Assembly (NCBI RefSeq): GCF_002165375.2
Contig: NZ_CP032134.1
Span: 1,736,001 to 1,800,000 of the forward strand
Source of the DNA: Acinetobacter chinensis
GTDB taxonomy: Bacteria; Pseudomonadota; Gammaproteobacteria; Pseudomonadales; Moraxellaceae
DNA: 64,000 bases
Direction of reading: 5' to 3'
Shown: piece by piece, positions 34,351-43,641 of the stretch
Layout of the letters: each line of letters begins with the position of its first letter
Numbering within the stretch: position 1 is the stretch's first letter
The notes under the pieces: model-generated
Told to the model about the DNA's origin: nothing
The model's database searches: none
The model's input: the letters and a program-made list of their open reading frames with translations, nothing else
Made by a program: the position numbers and the translations under genes

Positions 34351-36852
34351 ATGTCTAATAAAAGTTACAGTAAACTCTACCGGAACTTAACCCGTAAAAT
34401 ACTGGATAAAATTGTGACTCCCCAGGTGCTGGGAAATACAGCTGCCCTGGAACAGAACCTTGCACAACAGTCTGACAAAGTACGTGTCTGTTATGTGCTT
34501 CAGGATGCATCTCTGAGTAATACAGTGCTGATTGACAAGGAAGCTGAAAAACGCGGATTGCCTTCAGTATTTTCAGAAATCAATATTGAACAGTCACATG
34601 AGTCTGACTCCATACTGGTTCTGAATGATACTGACCCTGTTTCCAATGCTTATCATTATCCAGAAAAGCTCATCCGACTGATTGAATACCTGGATAAATA
34701 TCCAGAATATGAAATTGAACTTATTCCTGTCACTGTACTCTGGGGACGTGCGCCAGAGTATGAAGACTCATGGTTCAAAGCTCTTTTTTCAGATGCATGG
34801 TCTACCCCGTCAAAACTGAAACAGACCATTAATATTTCACTTTATGGTCGTGAAAACTATATTGAATTTCACAAACCCCTATCGTTGCGCACGCTCGTTG
34901 AGGATGCCAAAACTCACCTTCCGAACTTTTCACCTGCCCATCCCGTGGTTCAGGAACTGAACTCGAGTTTCAACAAATACAAAGAAGCCATACTGGGTCC
35001 CGATCTTTCTGACCGACGCAATTTAATCAACAGCCTGTTAAAAACTGAAGCTGTACGTCAGGCAATTGTAAAAGAAAGCATCGAAGAAAAAGTCAGTATG
35101 CTTGAAGCGGAAAACAGAGCTAAAAGTTATCTGATGGAAATCGTTTCTGACTTTTCCTATTCGACTTTACGTTTTGCCGAAATTGCACTAACCAAACTGT
35201 GGACACAACTGTATGACGGAATTGAAGTTCATAACTTCGATACCGTGCGTGAACTGGCTCAGGACTATGAAGTCGTCTATACACCATGCCACCGCAGTCA
35301 TATCGATTATTTACTGCTGTCTTATGTGATTTTTAAACGTGGACTGATGGTGCCGCATATCGCAGCAGGTATTAATCTGAATATGCCTGTTGTGGGACAG
35401 TTAATGCGTGGAGCCGGTGCGTATTTTATCCGTAGAACATTCAGTGGAAATGAGCTCTACACTTCCGTTTTTAAAGAATATCTACACAGCCTTCTGTCCA
35501 GAAATACACCGCTTGAGTACTTTATTGAAGGTGGCCGTTCAAGAACAGGACTGTTGTTGCCTCCTAAAAAAGGAATGCTCTCAATGACCGTCCAGAGTCA
35601 TTTACGAGGCTCAACTAAACCAGTGGTTTTCATTCCTGCTTATTTTGGTTATGAAAAACTGCTCGAAGGATCTTCTTATTTGAATGAACTCAGTGGGAAG
35701 CCTAAGGAAGCTGAGTCTCTGTTCGGTCTGCTTGGTTCCATGCGTAAAATTGAAAAAGTATTTGGACAGGTCTATGTCAATTTTGGAGAACCGGTTTTTC
35801 TGAAAGATGTGCTTGAGGAAAATGCAGCGGATCAGTTAAAGCTGAGAGTAACCGATGACTTACCAAAACCAGTTATTCAGACCGTAAATCAGGTTTCATC
35901 TGAAATTCTGGAAAATATCAATAAAGCTGTTGTCATTAATCCTGTCTCACTTATTTCTTTGATTTTATTAAACACTGAAAAAAATGAAATGTCTGAATCA
36001 CTTCTGGTTCAGCATCTGCTGAAATACAAAACACTGTTAAAACAGCTCTGTTATGACAAACGTATGATTATGACTGAGCTTGCGGCAGCAGAAATAATTG
36101 AATACGTATTAAAACTTAAACAGATAGAACGATATAATCATCAGGGTGAAACATGGATCAAAGTCGTCACCAATCAGAAAGTTCTGCTGAGTTATTTCAG
36201 TAATAATATTCTGCACTGTTTTATTCTGACTTCGGTTATTTCATCCATCATCAGCGTTCACAAAAATATTCAGTATGAAGAACTGACTCAGTATATTGAA
36301 AACATCTATCCCTTTATTAAAGAAGAAATGTTCCTGAAATGGTCGCAAGCAGAACTGAATATCCAGATTCAGGCTTCTCTGAACAGTCTGACTGACATTG
36401 GTCTGATCCATGTTCAGAATGATCAGCTGATCCCTGCTTCAGATACGGAGTCTGCTTTTATCCTGAACTCTGTGGCTGAGATTTCAACATTGACCATGAA
36501 TAACTTCACCGTCATGATTGATCTTCTTGGGAAGTATGCTGTTGATGCCGGGATTAATATAAAATCACTGGAAAAAATGTGTAAGTCCATGCTGAAAAAA
36601 CTGAATGTTTCAGGGCGGATTCATTCAGGTTTCTATTTTGACAGCTCTACCCTGAAAAGCTTTATCCGTATTATGAAAGAACGGAAATTAATCACTGTTC
36701 AGGATAATATGGTGCAGATTAATTCTGAGCAGCTGGATACTACTTATCATATTTTCAGCTGGTATAATGCTGAAACCCGCCAGATTATTTCTGAAGCAAG
36801 TAATTTTACTGAAAAAGAGCTGAAAGATTTTAGTGATCTGACAAAGAAATAA
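34351..36852 (+). CDS. plsB: Glycerol-3-phosphate 1-O-acyltransferase
   Basis: 833 residues from ATG 34351, which has AGGGGA 5 bases upstream; a further in-frame ATG at 34327 lacks a site. The acyltransferase HX4D motif is HRSHID (about residue 313), followed by GAYFIRR and FIEGGRSRTG, as in PlsB. It acylates sn-glycerol-3-phosphate at position 1, the first step of phospholipid synthesis, at the inner membrane. Length fits the family (about 800-850). A hairpin follows the stop. Confidence 0.95.
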   Translation: MSNKSYSKLYRNLTRKILDKIVTPQVLGNTAALEQNLAQQSDKVRVCYVLQDASLSNTVLIDKEAEKRGLPSVFSEINIEQSHESDSILVLNDTDPVSNAYHYPEKLIRLIEYLDKYPEYEIELIPVTVLWGRAPEYEDSWFKALFSDAWSTPSKLKQTINISLYGRENYIEFHKPLSLRTLVEDAKTHLPNFSPAHPVVQELNSSFNKYKEAILGPDLSDRRNLINSLLKTEAVRQAIVKESIEEKVSMLEAENRAKSYLMEIVSDFSYSTLRFAEIALTKLWTQLYDGIEVHNFDTVRELAQDYEVVYTPCHRSHIDYLLLSYVIFKRGLMVPHIAAGINLNMPVVGQLMRGAGAYFIRRTFSGNELYTSVFKEYLHSLLSRNTPLEYFIEGGRSRTGLLLPPKKGMLSMTVQSHLRGSTKPVVFIPAYFGYEKLLEGSSYLNELSGKPKEAESLFGLLGSMRKIEKVFGQVYVNFGEPVFLKDVLEENAADQLKLRVTDDLPKPVIQTVNQVSSEILENINKAVVINPVSLISLILLNTEKNEMSESLLVQHLLKYKTLLKQLCYDKRMIMTELAAAEIIEYVLKLKQIERYNHQGETWIKVVTNQKVLLSYFSNNILHCFILTSVISSIISVHKNIQYEELTQYIENIYPFIKEEMFLKWSQAELNIQIQASLNSLTDIGLIHVQNDQLIPASDTESAFILNSVAEISTLTMNNFTVMIDLLGKYAVDAGINIKSLEKMCKSMLKKLNVSGRIHSGFYFDSSTLKSFIRIMKERKLITVQDNMVQINSEQLDTTYHIFSWYNAETRQIISEASNFTEKELKDFSDLTKK

Positions 36853-36863
36853 ATATTGCCTGT

Positions 36864-36891
36864 AAATAAGCATTCTCAAAAATGCTTATTT
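36864..36891 (+). terminator. Hairpin after plsB
   Basis: AAATAAGCATT and AATGCTTATTT form an 11-bp stem with a six-base loop. The T-run is short, so termination may be weak. Confidence 0.55.
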
Positions 36892-37135
36892 ATATCAGAT
36901 TATCTTATAAATCCATTCATGAAAAAGAATTGATTTTGTACGGTCTGAACAGTGCATTAAGATAATCTGGCTTTATAATGTGTCGCTTAAGCAGACGTTC
37001 ATTTTTATGTTCATTTCTGAACAGATATTTATGTGCTGTACTGAACATTTTTTCAGTCGGGCTGAATATAACGGCATGTTTTGTAAAGGTATAAACACCT
37101 GATATATCGGTTCTAAATTAAAGAGAGTCCTGTAA

Positions 37136-37453
37136 ATGAGTAATGAGCTGGAAATCGCATCCATGCGTAAATCTGCAGAAACCGTCGTTGGAATACTGAA
37201 ATCACTCGCCAACACAGACCGTTTGCTGATTCTTTGCCATCTTTCTCAGCAGGAACTGAATGTCTCTCAGATTGAAGAAATCACACGAATCAATCAACCG
37301 ACTCTGTCACAGCAGCTCATGATGTTGCGTAAAAGTGATGTTGTCAGTACCCGCCGTGATGGTAAACAGATCTATTACTCCATTAAAGATGAACGTCTCA
37401 TCTCTGTGCTGAACCATTTATATGAGCTTTACTGCCCACAGCCTGTTGTTTAA
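37136..37453 (+). CDS. ArsR-family winged-helix regulator
   Basis: 105 residues. The single ArsR wing-helix is clear (LANTDRLLILCHLSQQELNV, then INQPTLSQQLMMLRKSDVV and a wing TRRDGKQIYYSI). It lacks the CxCxx metal site of ArsR proper and looks more like the BigR/YgaV persulfide-sensing branch, though that is only inference. A SulP anion transporter gene starts 104 bp downstream in the same direction and is a possible target. Confidence 0.82.
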   Translation: MSNELEIASMRKSAETVVGILKSLANTDRLLILCHLSQQELNVSQIEEITRINQPTLSQQLMMLRKSDVVSTRRDGKQIYYSIKDERLISVLNHLYELYCPQPVV

Positions 37454-37556
37454 ATTATTTTTATAATCATAAACATGGAATAAAATCTAAACAACGGCAG
37501 GATTTCTTAGCATTTTTTATGCATAATATATCTTAAAATGTGATTTAGATTTTTGT

Positions 37557-39287
37557 ATGCCAGATCAGGATTCCCGCCTTTCCATCGTTTTGCCAGCCTG
37601 GCAATGGTTACGCCACTACTCGCCTCTAAAGTTCAGAGCGGACATGCTCTCAGCATTGATTGTCATTGCAATGCTTGTTCCGCAAGGTATGGCATATGCC
37701 ATCCTGGCAGGATTGCCTCCGATTACGGGGTTATATGCCAGTATTTTGCCTATGATTATTTATGCATTTATTGGTGGGAGTCCTACACTTTCCATCGGTC
37801 CTGTCGCCATTATTTCCATGATGGTTTTTGCAACTCTCAGTCCACTGTATGAACCAGGCTCACCTGTTTATATTGAAGCCGCCTGTTTACTGGCATTACT
37901 GGTCGGGGGGATTTCTTTTTTACTTGGCGTTTTCCGTTTCGGTTTTCTGATTCAGCTGATCAGCCACCCTGTCATCAAAAGCTTTATCATTGCATCAGCA
38001 CTGCTCATTGCATTGAGTCAGGTTAAATTTGTACTTGATGTACCTTTGGAAGCAAATAATATTCCTCAGTTTTTACTGTCATTATGGGAATATTTTCAGT
38101 TTACAAATGTCTATACGCTTCTATTTGGCATAGCTTCCATCCTCTTTTTAATCTATGTGCCTAAACTGTTTTGTCTGCAATTTATCAAAAAAATATTCAG
38201 TAATACTGCTTTTATTGCAAAAGCCCTTCCATTAGCTTTGGTTGGTATTTCCATTGCAATGGTCTATTTCCTGAATCTTCAAAGTTATGGCATAAAAACG
38301 GTTGGTGAAATCCCTTCTGGTTTTCCACCTTTTTCCATGCCGTTCTGGAATACTGAAATGGTCTTACAGTTACTGCCTGGAGCTGCAATGATCGCCATGA
38401 TCAGCTTTGTAGAATCACTGTCCATCGCTCAGGCAACGGCCTTACAGAAACGCAGTGATCTGAACAGTAATCAGGAACTGATTGCATTAGGGCTTGCAAA
38501 TATCGGCGCAGGTGTAACGGCATCTTTTCCCGTTACCGGCAGCTTATCCCGTACAGTTGTAAATGCTGATTCTGGTGCAAAAACGCCAATGGCAGGTGTT
38601 TTTTCATCTCTGCTGATTATTGTGGTCAGTCTCTATTTCACCGGTTTTTTTCAGCAGTTGCCACTTGCTGTTTTAGCGGCAACCATTATGGTTTCCATCT
38701 GGAAACTGGTGGACTTTAAGCCTTTTATAGAGACGTGGCGTTATTCCAGAGCAGATGGGATTGCCATGTGGGTAACCTTTTTCGGGGTAATCTGTATAGA
38801 TATCTCAACAGGACTCATCATCGGCATTATCTCTACGTTTGTTCTGTTGCTCTGGCGAATCAGTCGACCACATATCGCGGTGATTGGACTGATTGATGGC
38901 ACACAGTATTTCCGTAACGTAAACAGACACCAGGTTCAGACTTCCCATGAGGTTCTGTCCATGCGTATTGATGAAAATCTGACTTTCTTAAATGCGAATA
39001 CCTTAAAAGGATTTCTGATCAGTGAAGTGAGCCAGAACAAGGAGCTGAAACATGTTGTTATTAACTGTTCCAGTATCAGTTCCATTGATTTCAGTGCCCT
39101 TGAAATGCTTGAAGATCTGAATACAGAGTTATCCCGCCTGGATATACAGCTGCATTTTTCAGAAATTAAAGGTCCGGTCATGGATAAACTGGAGCATTCA
39201 CATCTGCTGAAAAACCTGAGTGGAAAAGTATATTTTTCACATTTTCAGGCAGTACAGCAACTTGCTCAGGACTTACAACTGAATTAA
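37557..39287 (+). CDS. SulP-family anion (sulfate) transporter with STAS domain
   Basis: 576 residues. The SulP membrane core begins with MLSALIVIAMLVPQGMAYAI and GLPPITGLYASILPMIIYAF, with about 12-14 helices, and includes ASFPVTGSLSRTVVNADSGA. A STAS domain occupies about residues 450-570 (NCSSISSIDFSALEMLEDL). SulP proteins move sulfate, bicarbonate or other anions across the inner membrane; the substrate cannot be told. The preceding ArsR gene may regulate it. Confidence 0.88.
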   Translation: MPDQDSRLSIVLPAWQWLRHYSPLKFRADMLSALIVIAMLVPQGMAYAILAGLPPITGLYASILPMIIYAFIGGSPTLSIGPVAIISMMVFATLSPLYEPGSPVYIEAACLLALLVGGISFLLGVFRFGFLIQLISHPVIKSFIIASALLIALSQVKFVLDVPLEANNIPQFLLSLWEYFQFTNVYTLLFGIASILFLIYVPKLFCLQFIKKIFSNTAFIAKALPLALVGISIAMVYFLNLQSYGIKTVGEIPSGFPPFSMPFWNTEMVLQLLPGAAMIAMISFVESLSIAQATALQKRSDLNSNQELIALGLANIGAGVTASFPVTGSLSRTVVNADSGAKTPMAGVFSSLLIIVVSLYFTGFFQQLPLAVLAATIMVSIWKLVDFKPFIETWRYSRADGIAMWVTFFGVICIDISTGLIIGIISTFVLLLWRISRPHIAVIGLIDGTQYFRNVNRHQVQTSHEVLSMRIDENLTFLNANTLKGFLISEVSQNKELKHVVINCSSISSIDFSALEMLEDLNTELSRLDIQLHFSEIKGPVMDKLEHSHLLKNLSGKVYFSHFQAVQQLAQDLQLN

Positions 39288-39498
39288 TATTCAGCTGAAT
39301 AAACCCGACACCCACAGTACTTACAAGTCAGATTGCTGTTTTATACACCAGGTCATAAATTCAATGCTGAAAATATTAACTTTAAAAATAATCAGTTAAT
39401 TTTTATGACTTCATAAAATGTAATAGGATCATAATTTTAGGTATAAAATGGCAGGCTTGTATTAATTTTTTACTTTCAGATTAGGCAAGGCTATCTTT

Positions 39499-40695
39499 AT
39501 GTTTTCAGCTTTTGCGAGATTGAGTCTGGTCTCCCGAATCATTATCGCCATCTTCATGGGTATAGGTATTGCTATCTTTTTCCCACAAGTGGCACCTTAT
39601 TTAAGTCTGCTGGGTGACCTGTTCATCAAAGCACTTAAATCCGTTGCACCCGTACTCGTCTTTGTACTTGTTCTTGCCTCCATTGCCAATTTTCAGGTTG
39701 GACACACTTCTCGCATTCGTCCAATCATCCTGATGTATGCTGTTGGTATGTTCCTGGCTGCACTCAGTGCCGTGATTGCAAGTATCAGTTTTCCAAGCAC
39801 GCTGTTCCTGAATGTGCCGGCAAATACAGAACTGCAACCGCCAGGAAGTTTAATTGAGATTCTGAAAAATCTGCTTCTCAGTTTTGTTGCTAACCCTGTT
39901 GTTGCAATAGGTGAAGCCAACTTCATCGGTATTCTTGCATGGGCGGTGATTCTTGGGATTGCTTTCCGTCATGCCAGCAACACAACCAAGACATTCCTGA
40001 CGGATACTGCAAATGCAGTCAATCAGGTCATCCGTGTTGTAATCAGTTTTGCGCCAATTGGTATCTTTGGTCTGGTTGCAGTAACTTTTGCAGACGCAGG
40101 TCTGAAAACACTGGAGAGTTATGCTCAGTTGCTTGCCGTGCTCCTCGGAACAATGTTCTTTGTCGCACTTGTAATCAACCCATTCCTGGTCGCTGTAGTC
40201 ACACGTGCCAACCCTTATCCGCTGGTGTTTCAGTGTCTGCGTGAAAGTGGTATTACCGCATTTTTCACCCGCAGTTCAGCAGCAAACATTCCAGTAAACC
40301 TTGATCTTGCAAAGCGTCTGGGTGTTGATGAATCAACAGCGAGTGTAGCGATTCCTCTGGGTGCAACCATTAACATGGCAGGTGCGTCAGTGACCATTAC
40401 AGTTCTGACACTAGCGGCTGCACATACTCTGGGCATTCATGTTGATTTTACAACCATGCTTTTCCTGTCTGTCGTCGCGACTATTTCTGCCTGTGGCGCT
40501 TCAGGCGTTGCTGGAGGCTCGCTGTTACTGATTCCTGTCGCTTGTGGTCTGTTCAATATTTCTTCAGATATTGCGATGCAGGTAGTGGCTATCGGTATGG
40601 TTATCAGTGTGCTTCAGGACTCAACAGAAACTGCTCTGAATTCATCTACCGATGTTTTGTTTACAGCAGCAGTTGACCGCGGCCTAAAAAAATAA
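39499..40695 (+). CDS. sstT: Serine/threonine:sodium symporter
   Basis: 398 residues of the dicarboxylate/amino-acid:cation symporter fold with eight helices and re-entrant loops. FFTRSSAANIPVNLDLAKRL and LGATINMAGASVTITVL are characteristic of SstT. It imports L-serine and L-threonine with sodium through the inner membrane. A perfect inverted repeat (40699-40733) separates it from the next gene. Confidence 0.9.
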   Translation: MFSAFARLSLVSRIIIAIFMGIGIAIFFPQVAPYLSLLGDLFIKALKSVAPVLVFVLVLASIANFQVGHTSRIRPIILMYAVGMFLAALSAVIASISFPSTLFLNVPANTELQPPGSLIEILKNLLLSFVANPVVAIGEANFIGILAWAVILGIAFRHASNTTKTFLTDTANAVNQVIRVVISFAPIGIFGLVAVTFADAGLKTLESYAQLLAVLLGTMFFVALVINPFLVAVVTRANPYPLVFQCLRESGITAFFTRSSAANIPVNLDLAKRLGVDESTASVAIPLGATINMAGASVTITVLTLAAAHTLGIHVDFTTMLFLSVVATISACGASGVAGGSLLLIPVACGLFNISSDIAMQVVAIGMVISVLQDSTETALNSSTDVLFTAAVDRGLKK

Positions 40696-40698
40696 GTT

Positions 40699-40733
40699 AA
40701 TATACTGATAATTCTTAATTTTATCAGTATATT
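40699..40733. repeat. 13-bp inverted repeat between sstT and the DUF1275 gene
   Basis: AATATACTGATAA (40699-40711) and TTATCAGTATATT (40721-40733) pair perfectly around a nine-base loop. No T-run. The next start codon (40738) has no other ribosome-site sequence, so the hairpin may influence its translation. Confidence 0.55.
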
Positions 40734-40737
40734 CATT

Positions 40738-41412
40738 ATGCCGTTACAATCTTTGCCCTTCTGGGTTCAGGCCGGGGCATTTTTTCTTGCGATAAATGCA
40801 GGAATCATAAACGTACTGGGACTAGTGACCGTACTTCATCAGTCCGTTTCCCATATGACCGGAAATGTCAGTGTACTTGCAATGGCAATCCTGGAATGGC
40901 GCTCTGAAACTGTTATTTATCTGACCCTTGTTATTTTATGCTATGTCATTGGTTCATTTTATAGTGGGTTTATTTTAGGAAACAGCCATTTCAGCCTGGG
41001 ACGTCGCTACGGCATTCCCTTAAGCCTTGTGGCTTTTTCCATACTGCTCTGTTGGCTGTTCCTTCCCTGGTTTCCACGTTATGCGCTGCTTTGGTCATGT
41101 CTGGCAATGGGTGTTCAGAATGCAATGGTCAGTCATTACAAAGGTACGATCATACGTACAACCCATTTATCCGGTGTCCTGACAGATTTAGGACTGGCCA
41201 TGGGCTACCGTCTTCGTGGTCTTAAAGTTGAAAATCGCAGAATAATTCTGCATCTACTGATTCTCAGCGGATTTTTAACCGGTGGACTGATTGCATCATT
41301 CATCTATCCTTTATTAAAATTAAATTCTTTTCTTATACCAGCCGCTCTGAGCCTGGCCATGAGCATGGTATACTGGATACTCTATTTTCGTTATCGGCAA
41401 CTACACAGGTAA
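40738..41412 (+). CDS. YoaK/DUF1275-family membrane protein
   Basis: 224 residues with about six membrane helices. Family motifs are INAGIINVLGLVTVLHQSVS followed by HMTGNVS, and AMGVQNAMVSHYKGTIIRTT, then HLSGVLTDLG. Inner-membrane protein of unknown function. It begins 42 bp after sstT with no clear ribosome site and probably shares its transcript. The DUF2058 gene follows 15 bp later. Confidence 0.85.
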   Translation: MPLQSLPFWVQAGAFFLAINAGIINVLGLVTVLHQSVSHMTGNVSVLAMAILEWRSETVIYLTLVILCYVIGSFYSGFILGNSHFSLGRRYGIPLSLVAFSILLCWLFLPWFPRYALLWSCLAMGVQNAMVSHYKGTIIRTTHLSGVLTDLGLAMGYRLRGLKVENRRIILHLLILSGFLTGGLIASFIYPLLKLNSFLIPAALSLAMSMVYWILYFRYRQLHR

Positions 41413-41427
41413 TTTTCAGGAACTCTT

Positions 41428-41964
41428 ATGGTCAAAAATGCTTTAGCAGCCCAGTTATTAAAAGCGGGCCTGGTCGATAATAAAAAAGCGAAAAAACTGA
41501 GCAAACAGGCACAGCATGAGCAACGCACTGGTCAGAGCAATGAAGCAGATCTAAAAGCAAAAATTGCGCAGGATCAGCAGGAAAAACAAGCCAAAGATCA
41601 GGCACTGGATCTTGAAAAGAAAAAAGCGCTGCATGAGAAAGAACTCAAAGCTGCCATTGTTCAGATGATTAATCAGCACAAAATACGTGAAACGAACGGT
41701 GATTCAACCTATCAGTTTATTGATGAAGATAAAATCAAAAAAGTCTACATCAACCAGCAGATTTACAATGCCCTCGTATCTGGCAGTCTGGTCATAGCCA
41801 AAGATAAAGAATCATACAGTTTCCTGCCAAAAGCACTTGCTGACCGTATCAATGAAAAAATGCAGGGATTTATTATCGTCAATAATTCCGAGAAAAATGA
41901 AGCTGTAACCGATGAAGAAGATCCGTATGCTGCTTATGTCATTCCAGATGATCTGATGTGGTAA
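41428..41964 (+). CDS. DUF2058 (YaiL-type) protein
   Basis: 178 residues. Typical order for the family: N-terminal LAAQLLKAGLVDNKKAKKLS, then a highly charged helical region (about 30-80) and a C-terminal domain with TYQFIDEDKIKKVYI and YSFLPKALADRI. YaiL has been connected to nucleoprotein or polysome fractions, but its function is not settled. Strong AGGAAC upstream. Short spacing suggests co-transcription with the DUF1275 gene. Confidence 0.87.
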   Translation: MVKNALAAQLLKAGLVDNKKAKKLSKQAQHEQRTGQSNEADLKAKIAQDQQEKQAKDQALDLEKKKALHEKELKAAIVQMINQHKIRETNGDSTYQFIDEDKIKKVYINQQIYNALVSGSLVIAKDKESYSFLPKALADRINEKMQGFIIVNNSEKNEAVTDEEDPYAAYVIPDDLMW

Positions 41965-41983
41965 TTGAGACAGTGAATGAAAG

Positions 41984-42003
41984 CCGGCTACTGCCGGTTT
42001 TTT
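41984..42003 (+). terminator. Intrinsic terminator after the DUF2058 gene
   Basis: CCGGC and GCCGG form a short GC stem with a four-base loop, followed by TTTTTT. Confidence 0.7.
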
Positions 42004-42120
42004 CATACCTCCAATGCGTAAGCTTAGATTATAAAATGTATATAAAATGTTAAGCCTAAGTATCTGTTTTTGTTAAATCTATACAATTCACCTCAGTTTT
42101 AAATATCTTGAGGCAATGTT

Positions 42121-43392
42121 TTGAATCATTTTGCATACATACAGCGTATTCAGGAATGGTCAGATCAGTACCCGTGGCTGGAAATGCTGACATCACTAGG
42201 AATACTGATTCTGTTTGCGTTTATAGCGAACTTTATTGCAAAACAGGTTGTTGTACGAGGCATACGTAAACTGATCACGAAGTTTTCTCCGTCTAATAAC
42301 TCCATATTTGCTCAGCACAGTGTCATCCGTCGGGTCGCCAATATTGTGCCTGCCATTGTTATTCTGAATGGTATTGTAACGGTTCCGCACCTCTCTGAAA
42401 AAGTGGTTACTTTTGTACAGATGGGTGCTCAGGCATTTATTTTCCTGACCATTGCCCTGGCAATCAGTGAATTCTTAAATGTTTTCAATTTAATTTATCA
42501 GCGTAATCCCAAGTCCAGAAATAAACCGATCAAAGGTTATCTTCAGCTGGTCAAACTGATTATTTTTGTTGTCTGTGGACTGATGATTCTGGGTACATTC
42601 CTGAAAAAGGATGTTTTCACATTGCTGGCTGGTTTCGGTGCTATGGCTGCCGTTCTCATGCTTGTCTTTCAGAACACGATTTTATCCCTTGTCGCTTCAG
42701 TTCAGATTTCTTCTTACGACATGGTCCGGATTGGTGACTGGATTGAAATGCCAAGCCTAAATGCAGATGGTGATGTCATTGATATGTCATTACATACCAT
42801 CACTGTGCAGAATTTTGATAAAACATTTACCACGATTCCAACCAATAAACTGGTGACCGATACCTTCAAAAACTGGCGTGGTATGGCAAATGCCGGTGCC
42901 CGGAGAATCAAGCGTTCCATCTATATTGATCAAAGCAGTATTCATTTTATGACAACAGATGAACAGCAGAAACTGAAAGAGTTCCTGTTACTGGATCAAT
43001 ATCTGGATACAAAAACCGAAGAGCTTGAACAGTTCAATCAGCAGCTTTCCAACCAGTCAGTCTATAACCAGCGAAGACTGACCAACCTTGGAACGTTCCG
43101 CGCCTATGTAGAGTTCTATTTAAGACAGCATACGGGTATTGCTCATAATATGTCTTTGATCATCCGTCAGATGCAGCCTACAAACGAAGGGTTGCCTCTT
43201 GAAATCTATGCCTTTGCAAATACAACGGTCTGGAAAGATTATGAAGCCATTCAGTCAGATATATTCGATCATCTGATTGCGATACTTCCGGAGTTTGGAT
43301 TAAGAATCTATCAGGCACCGTCTGGTTCTGATATGAAAGCATTGACACAGCCTGCTCTTTCAGAAACTCAGAAAACGTCTATAAACAGTTGA
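42121..43392 (+). CDS. MscS-family mechanosensitive channel (YbdG-like)
   Basis: 423 residues. N-terminal membrane helices (about 20-42, 75-125, 140-165) lead to the MscS pore helix and beta domain (GAMAAVLMLVFQNTILSLVA, then DWIEMP and GDVIDMSLHTITVQNFDKT). The extended C-terminal domain with an insertion around residues 295-330 is like E. coli YbdG (MscM). It opens under membrane tension to release solutes. The start is TTG with GAGG 8 bases upstream; the only nearby ATG runs into an immediate stop. Confidence 0.87.
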   Translation: MNHFAYIQRIQEWSDQYPWLEMLTSLGILILFAFIANFIAKQVVVRGIRKLITKFSPSNNSIFAQHSVIRRVANIVPAIVILNGIVTVPHLSEKVVTFVQMGAQAFIFLTIALAISEFLNVFNLIYQRNPKSRNKPIKGYLQLVKLIIFVVCGLMILGTFLKKDVFTLLAGFGAMAAVLMLVFQNTILSLVASVQISSYDMVRIGDWIEMPSLNADGDVIDMSLHTITVQNFDKTFTTIPTNKLVTDTFKNWRGMANAGARRIKRSIYIDQSSIHFMTTDEQQKLKEFLLLDQYLDTKTEELEQFNQQLSNQSVYNQRRLTNLGTFRAYVEFYLRQHTGIAHNMSLIIRQMQPTNEGLPLEIYAFANTTVWKDYEAIQSDIFDHLIAILPEFGLRIYQAPSGSDMKALTQPALSETQKTSINS

Positions 43393-43641
43393 TTTATCAA
43401 ACGGCTGCATAGATTTTTTTAGACTGCTGACATTTCCTGTATCTGTACATTGAACAAATGAAATGTCAGCTAAATTCCGATACATTTCTGTAAATGTACA
43501 CGGATAAAAATATAAGTACTTATATTGATGAAATACGATTTAAGCACATGCTAAAATAGCAGCGATTTAAAATCTCCTGACTCCCACATTTCCTGATCAA
43601 ATTTTCCATGATCAAAACGACTGTTAAAAAAGTGAGAAACT

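Noticed and set aside
43426..43470. 11-bp inverted repeat GCTGACATTTC / GAAATGTCAGC after the MscS gene considered as a terminator
   Set aside because: The loop is long (23 bases) and no T-run follows on either strand, so it is not a standard intrinsic terminator.
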